From NCBI GenBank assembly GCA_900155495.1, contig FTLJ01000058.1, positions 1 to 12,851 of the forward strand: a DNA stretch of 12,851 nucleotides, written 5' to 3'. Within the stretch, counting starts at the first letter, position 1; each line of letters begins with the position of its first letter. The translations under genes were made by a program, and so were the position numbers. The notes under the pieces were generated by a model that ran no database searches, had not been told where the DNA came from, and worked only from the letters and a program-made list of their open reading frames with translations. This DNA comes from Porogramme epimiltina. Taxonomy: Eukaryota > Basidiomycota > Agaricomycetes > Polyporales > Polyporaceae. Below are positions 8,501 to 12,851 of this stretch, in pieces.

Positions 8501-8626
8501 ACGGCGGGTTGCGGCGGCGCACACACGAGGTCCGACAGAGGGTGCGGCTCGTGTGCCCCATGCTCCCCACTCACGGCGTCCGCTTCTTCTTTCGCGCGAC
8601 CCACCCGCGAGCGGGTAAAAACTTAC

Positions 8627-9086
8627 AGGGTCCATGGACAAGTCGGCCTCGAGCGTTGGACGCGCCAGACGTTCAGCCCGGTGTCGGACGCGGGCCAAGG
8701 CGAGGGAGGTCGGGACGTCGTCTTCGCTCGGACGCGTCGAGGCGAGTGCGGTCAGGTCATGTCACGCCACGGCAGCTCAGGGTGCGTGCGCGCGCACAAA
8801 GGCAGATTCATCCGGCGCGCGATGCGGGCGCGGGAGAGACCCTTCCGCTCGCGGGCGGGCGTCATACTTACCCAGGGTCTGCTTCCTCCGCCTCCGCGTC
8901 CGAGAGCGCACCACGCTTCTCCGGCTTCTTTCCAGCGCAGCACCCCGCCTTCGCACCCCCGGCGGCGGCAGACGAGGGGCGAAAGAGACCGCACGCGCCG
9001 CGCCGCGCGGGACGCCCTCCCTCTCCCTTCCCCTCCCATTCCCTTTCTTTCCCCCCCCCTCCTCCCCTCCGTTCTCCCCTTGCCAC
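8627..9086 (-). other. Candidate spliced minus-strand exon pair (exon ending 8872; exon 8726-8627)
   Basis: Seen: on the minus strand an open frame from about 9086 ends in a Lys/Glu/Ala-rich stretch (GKKPEKRGALSDAEAEEADP) at a GTAAGTATG donor whose first base is 8871. A CTGAC branch site lies at 8755-8751 and an AG at 8728-8727. Joining 8872 to 8726 completes a Gly codon and continues EDDVPTSLALARVRHRAERL and on to LSMDP, ending in phase 0 at a second donor, GTAAGTTTT (first base 8626). Codons in the second exon favour G in position 1 and C/G in position 3. An intron of 145 nt is long for this clade, and the upstream boundary of the first exon is not resolved. No family is recognised. It could be coding, a non-coding RNA, or chance. 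Confidence 0.25.
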
Positions 9087-9373
9087 GTTACGGACCCTGT
9101 CCTGGCGAGCCCACGCGGCCGTCGCACTCGCACGCGCCGCGAAGCGTTCGAAGCGCGCTCCATCTCTCGGACATACAGCGCGAAACAGGCTCGCGGATTA
9201 CCGCATCCCGACGAACCTTCGGAGAGAAGCGGCGCCATTGGCCGAAGTAGAGCCAAGTTCGTCGAAGTGAACGTCGAAGGGGAATAGGGAATAATAGCCC
9301 CGCGGGCCGCGCCGCTTCGCGTCTCCGCGCACGCGCACGCGTCATCGTCCGCCGCGGGCGAGCCGGCGCCGTT

Positions 9374-9400
9374 TGAGTGAGTGAGTGAAGTGAGTGAGTG
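9374..9400. repeat. GTGA tetranucleotide repeat
   Basis: TGAGTGAGTGAGTGAAG followed by TGAGTGAGTGCAG. It contains several GTGAGT donor-like hexamers and ends in CAG, so splice predictors may be misled; the spacing is too short for an intron. Confidence 0.85.
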
Positions 9401-9962
9401 CAGAAGGCCCCGCGCGGCGCGGCTCCGCCTCCTCCCCCTCCCCCGTCCGCACTAGAATCGCGCTGCAGGAGCCCTGCCCGGGCGGGGCGTGCTGGGGGGC
9501 TACGCCGGCCGCCGCGCGCGTCGCGGGTGGGCCCTTCGCCGCAGACAGTGGGCCTACCGCAGTGCGTACGCGGCCCGCCACGTCGCACACAAACCACCAC
9601 GGAAAGGGGCCTATGACGTCTCGATCCCCGCCCGCGAGGGCCGCGAGGGGCGCAGGCATGCGCGAAGACGGGGAGTTTTACGTGTACGAGGCGTACATGT
9701 TCTCTCGCGCGCGCCGCCGCGGAGCGTGTGGGCGTGCGCGTCTGCGCTACCACCACACGTCGCCCTCTACCCCCCCTCCCCCTTTTACCCTTCCTCCTCT
9801 ATACCCCCCTGCTCTTTCTTGGTTCTCGAGCTTCCAAGCTAGGACGCGCGCGGCCGGGGCCTTCCCTTCGAGCGTGCGCGAAGCACCCCTGTGACGCCAG
9901 TGTGGACCCCGCCGGCGCGCACGCCTGACAGCGCGCGGGCTCCCGCGCGCGAGCAGTGGTTT

Positions 9963-10009
9963 GGGGGGGGGGGGGCGGGAGGAGGTNNAGGGGGTTGGGG
10001 GGGGGGGGG
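9963..10009. other. Two 13-base G homopolymers around an assembly ambiguity
   Basis: TT-G13-CG occurs at 9961-9977 and again at 9995-10011, with NN at 9987-9988 between them. The near-duplicate context and the Ns point to a locally uncertain consensus. Confidence 0.8.
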
Positions 10010-10366
10010 CGTGTAGAGGTGAGCCGGTGAAGGGAGGCGGGCTCGGGAGGATTAGCCACCGGCGGAATCTAGCACGATCTAGCACACAGTTCAGGGTGCC
10101 CGGGGCCCAAAAAACCGTAAAACCGTTCATTTTTTTCCGTGCAGGACGTGTGTCGGGGAAGACGCAGCCGGGCTGAATGGTGGGCTGCGGTAGCGCCGGC
10201 GATCATTCAGGCTGCAGATGGGCTCCCAAAAGATCTGGGACGCGGCGCGGGCGTATGTATGTAAAGTACATCATGGACCCACCACCGCACGTGCGCTGAG
10301 GCGGGCGACGATGACGCTGCGCGCATGACGTTGCGCTGCCCCTCCATCCCGGGAGTGATCAACGTC

Positions 10367-10404
10367 TTAGCGGCACACCAGGCTTTTAGCGGCACACCAA
10401 GCCT
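10367..10404. repeat. 19-bp imperfect direct repeat, 2 copies
   Basis: The copies at 10367-10385 and 10386-10404 share TTAGCGGCACACCA and differ near the 3' end (GGCTT versus AGCCT). They are directly adjacent, so this is a recent tandem duplication just upstream of the intron donor. Confidence 0.85.
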
Positions 10405-10432
10405 CGGGGCGCGACATTGCGACGTCGCGTTG

Positions 10433-10481
10433 GTGAGTACCTGCTAGCACCCTTGTTCGCTAATCACCACTTGCTGCCTAG
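10433..10481 (+). other. Probable spliceosomal intron, 49 nt
   Basis: Donor GTGAGT (10433-10438), branch motif CTAAT (10460-10464) and acceptor CCTAG (AG at 10480-10481), with the branch A 18 nt from the end. Length and motifs match basidiomycete introns and the GATA-gene intron in this window. The flanking exons lack a long open frame across the junction, so it may belong to a leader or a non-coding transcript. Confidence 0.6.
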
Positions 10482-11106
10482 TCGTGATGTCAATGGCGTT
10501 GAGACAGGGCGGCGCCTCGGGGCCCTAAAATACTGAACGCTCCACATGCCGTGGTGAACTTATCTGCCCTCGACCCGCGCGGTGCTGCGCCCGCCTCCTC
10601 GCCATCGCGCCATTGCGCGACGTCGTCCCGAGCGCAAAACGGCCAGCGTCGTTGGCAAGATGCTTCTTTCGCAGAGGCAAACTGACATTGTACCCGCGCA
10701 CCCGCTATCGCGCCCGCGCGTCCGATCCCACCGCACCACGCTGCCCCTCTTCGCTTCCTCGACCGTCGCGAGCAGCTACTCGCGCGCGCGCGCACCGCCC
10801 CAGAGGCAGGTGCGGCCCGCCTCCCCCATTAATCGCGCGTTCTCGCGACGATCCCCTCCCTTCAAGCCTGCCCAGCCCCGAGCTCGCCGCCTTCCAGTCC
10901 AGACGTCCCAAACGTCCCAAATACGAGTACCATGTGATACGCGGGGCGAGCGCGCGGGCGCATATGGCAAGCCACTTTCCGCTCTTCTGCGGCTGGGCTG
11001 TGCGCGAGTTGCATATGGGAACATGGAGGGGGAAGGGGCTTCGAGCGAGGCACCGGGCCCACACGTGCACCGCCAAACAGCCCCGAATAGCTAACTGAAG
11101 TGGACA

Positions 11107-11127
11107 CTGGACGCTGGACGCTGGACG
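11107..11127. repeat. CTGGACG heptamer, 3 perfect copies
   Basis: Three head-to-tail copies of CTGGACG, preceded by a related GGACA. An isolated short minisatellite. Confidence 0.9.
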
Positions 11128-12041
11128 CAGCAAGCAGCGCACGTCAATGCGTTCCGCCCGGCGCGGCGCGTGCCTGAGGGTGGTGAGTCGGGCGCATCCG
11201 GCCGCAGGCTCTCCCAGGGCGCTGGCGGCCATCCCCCCCCACTCTCCGGCGGCGCCACATCCTGGACCCTTGCACGCACAAATACTCGTTCTGGCTCTCG
11301 CGCGCGCGCCCGACGTCGACGGGAGCGACGGGGACCAAGATTAGGTGTCTGGAATCACGCCCGGGCCAGCCACCCGGCGCACGTAAGGTGCAAGCACGCC
11401 GTGTACGCGGTCGTCCACCTCCAACCCCCAACCCCACCTCTCCTCCGCGCGCTCCGCGTCTCCGTTCTCCGCCCCTCCGAGCTCCTGGAGACAAATGGAC
11501 ACCGGGGCTCGCGCTCCGCTGCTGCTGCCGCCGCCACTAACCGGCGCGCGGGCGCGCGGGACTGGGTTGAACACGGCGGCGCCCCGTGCGAGGGGAGCAC
11601 GCGCACCCTGCTGCTGAATGCGGCGCACTCGGCCGTGGTCGCGCACGGCCGCGGTGGCAGCGGCGAGCGATCACGAGGTGCGCGAGCGAAACGAACGCGG
11701 AGACCGAGCAGGGAGAAGGAGAGGAAGGGGGGGAAAGGGTTCGTGATGGGATGACGTCGTGCGAGGGCGGCGGGCACCGCCCCGCCCCCCATCCTCACCC
11801 CGCGGGCGAACGTATGTGGGCGCGCGCCGCAGCGCCGGCGCCGTCCTGCCCGCCCGGGGACGCGCCCCCATTGGAGGGGAAGGGGACGAGCGGGCGCGCG
11901 CGGCGGACGTTTAATGAACTTGACGGCTTCGTGATGCGGCGGCGGGGGCCCATTGGCCGTCCGCCTGTGGAGCCTCTGCTTCTGCCCTCTCGCTCCCGGA
12001 CGCGGACGCGGGTACTCGGAGTGGTGGGCTTTGGCTGCCGT

Positions 12042-12059
12042 TGCTGCTGCTGCTGCTGC
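12042..12059. repeat. TGC trinucleotide run, 6 units
   Basis: Six perfect TGC units. In overlapping frames it gives Cys, Ala or Leu runs on the plus strand and Gln, Ala or Ser runs on the minus strand. Confidence 0.9.
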
Positions 12060-12851
12060 GCCCGCTCAGCCGGGCCTGGGCCCCCCCTCCTGACGTGCGC
12101 GGCGACGGCGGCGCGATGCGGTGGGGCGGCGGTCACGTACGACGGGTGCGTATGGGCAGACGTAAAAGACACGCCTTGTTTTGGACGGAGCAACGCAAAG
12201 CGGAAGTGGGCGCAGGCACGCCCGGTGCGCGCGCGCCCGCGCATTATTCTGTGTGGGTGGGGGTGCAGCGCCGACGGTGTTATGCGGGCATGGCGAGGCC
12301 GCTGGCGGTGGGGCGCAGCCGCGAACTCTGGGACGTCAAGAATCATGAGAGAGGGGGTGCCAAGCGTCGGGCTGAATTGGCGCGGGCGCTCGATGGAGCG
12401 AGGTGTGGACACGCTCGGAACGCACAGAGGCAAATACGGACAGCCCTCCCAGGAGACGGTGCGCGCCAGAGAGGGGAGCCCGAGAGAAGGGCGGCGCGCG
12501 GTGTGTGATGATAAGGCTAGGATGTACGCGGTCGAGTCGAGAGAGGAGCCGCGTGGAGTTGGAGGAGGGCGGGAGGCGGAGTGGGAAGCTAGGAACTGAG
12601 GACAGGAATGGGGAGATGATAAGATGTGGGCGGTGCATCATGGCCAGATGTCGGGTTTCAAGGGGCCGGACGCTGTGCGGGGCTGACGAAAGGCTCCTCA
12701 GCGGGAGCGGCGCAATTTACAGAAGACGCCGGGCGAGCAAGGTTCCTCGGCCTCGAGTTTCAGATTCACGACCCAGGCCGTCGCTGTGAGAACGCCAGAA
12801 GCCTCCCGCCAACGCTGCCCTAGGCTGCCCTCCCCGAACCACCCCCTCCCG

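Larger units (their letters stand above)
6301..9300. other. Gene-poor GC/CpG-rich tract, central part, with minus-strand splice donors
   Basis: No gene can be named. This segment holds the minus-strand splice-donor cluster described separately (6876-8871). It also has polypyrimidine tracts on the plus strand at about 6385-6413, 7805-7856 and 9013-9078, and a T-rich repeat at 8451-8500. Open frames cover most of it on both strands and are compositionally biased. Confidence 0.55.
9301..10050. other. Gene-poor GC-rich segment with homopolymers
   Basis: No supported gene. It contains a GTGA/GAGT tetranucleotide repeat (9374-9400), a polypyrimidine tract (about 9765-9832) and two 13-G runs flanking an ambiguous NN (9963-10009). 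Overlapping open frames are composition-driven. Confidence 0.6.
10050..10600 (+). other. Less GC-biased island containing a fungal-type intron
   Basis: This stretch has a more mixed base composition than its surroundings and contains the intron at 10433-10481. Upstream of the intron a frame is open from 10263; its ATG at 10325 gives 36 codons to the donor (MTLRCPSIPGVINVLAAHQA and on). After splicing it reads only Ser then TGA. This could be the 5' leader of a gene, a long non-coding RNA, or a decayed coding remnant. No family recognised, and no named gene follows downstream. Confidence 0.35.
10601..12851. other. Gene-poor GC-rich tract, right part
   Basis: No supported gene. It contains a CTGGACG triplet (11107-11127), a TGC run (12042-12059), a purine-rich plus strand from about 12340 to 12640 and two TGATAA motifs (12509, 12617). 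CT-rich minus-strand sequence at 12530-12640 could be a promoter for a minus-strand transcript, but no coding start is recognisable. Open frames of up to 337 codons are Arg/Gly/Ala-rich without motifs. Confidence 0.55.

Noticed and set aside
8432..8521. Signal-peptide-like start (ATG 8432, then a Phe/Leu/Ala-rich stretch) suggesting a small secreted protein
   Set aside because: The hydrophobic segment is produced entirely by the T-rich repeat; the following sequence is Arg-rich low complexity. Not supported as a gene.
8864..8880. ATACTTACC resembling the 5' end of U1 snRNA
   Set aside because: The match stops after about nine bases and no U1 secondary structure or Sm site follows; it is the complement of a consensus splice donor.
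8159..9250. 363-codon open frame on the plus strand
   Set aside because: Starts at a non-ATG codon and crosses simple repeats and polypyrimidine tracts. Low complexity with no recognisable family.
1211..11760. Scattered CRE-like TGACGTC motifs (e.g. near 1213, 7283, 9614, 11752)
   Set aside because: Only a mild excess over expectation, widely dispersed, and no gene context to support function.
11586..12599. 337-codon open frame on the plus strand
   Set aside because: Compositionally biased Arg/Gly/Ala/Cys sequence including a TGC-repeat Cys run; no motif and no fungal-type introns or start context.
4071..12622. WGATAR motifs (4071, 12509, 12617 on plus; 10560-10565 on minus) as autoregulatory sites of the GATA factor
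   Set aside because: Four hits are not clearly above chance for this length, and they are not clustered in the GATA promoter.
1..12851. tRNA, 5S rRNA, spliceosomal RNA, CRISPR arrays, transposon terminal repeats
   Set aside because: TTCGA-containing sites were inspected and lack T-arm pairing; no 5S or U2/U4/U5/U6 signature motifs, no spaced direct repeats, and no transposase or reverse-transcriptase motif was seen.

Overview
The window looks like nuclear DNA from a filamentous basidiomycete (Agaricomycete). The evidence is a C-rich, intron-poor GATA-factor gene with a basidiomycete-style zinc finger, very short introns with GT..AG ends and CTNAC/CTAAT branch points, and no bacterial gene organisation. 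I judge base composition by eye as about two-thirds G+C or more, high even outside genes. I cannot name a genus.

Layout. Positions 1-294 hold the 3' end of a plus-strand gene: the tail of an intron, then a last exon encoding the second half of a PHD finger and a short basic C-terminus, probably an ING-type (Yng/Pho23-like) chromatin reader. Positions 295-1542 are a strongly G-skewed intergenic and leader region with G-quadruplex motifs, a GC-box array and no ATG from 895 to 1542. Positions 1543-3255 are the one complete, confident gene: a two-exon GATA-type zinc-finger transcription factor of 548 residues with a 66-nt intron. Positions 3256 to about 3960 are its AT-richer 3' region. Two of the three supported elements are therefore nuclear regulatory genes, but nothing in the sequence shows that they work together.

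From about 3960 to the right edge (8.9 kb) I find no gene I can identify. The DNA is GC- and CpG-rich, full of microsatellites, short tandem repeats and polypyrimidine tracts. Long open frames occur on all six frames because stop codons are rare at this composition. Two places deserve attention. Between 6.9 and 8.9 kb, six consensus GTAAGT splice donors lie on the minus strand, and none occurs on the plus strand or elsewhere in the window; at least one pair of candidate exons joins in phase. At 10433-10481 there is a near-ideal 49-nt plus-strand fungal intron in a less GC-biased island. These suggest one or two unannotated spliced transcripts, coding or non-coding, but I cannot assign a product. 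No tRNA, rRNA, snRNA, CRISPR array or recognisable transposon was seen.
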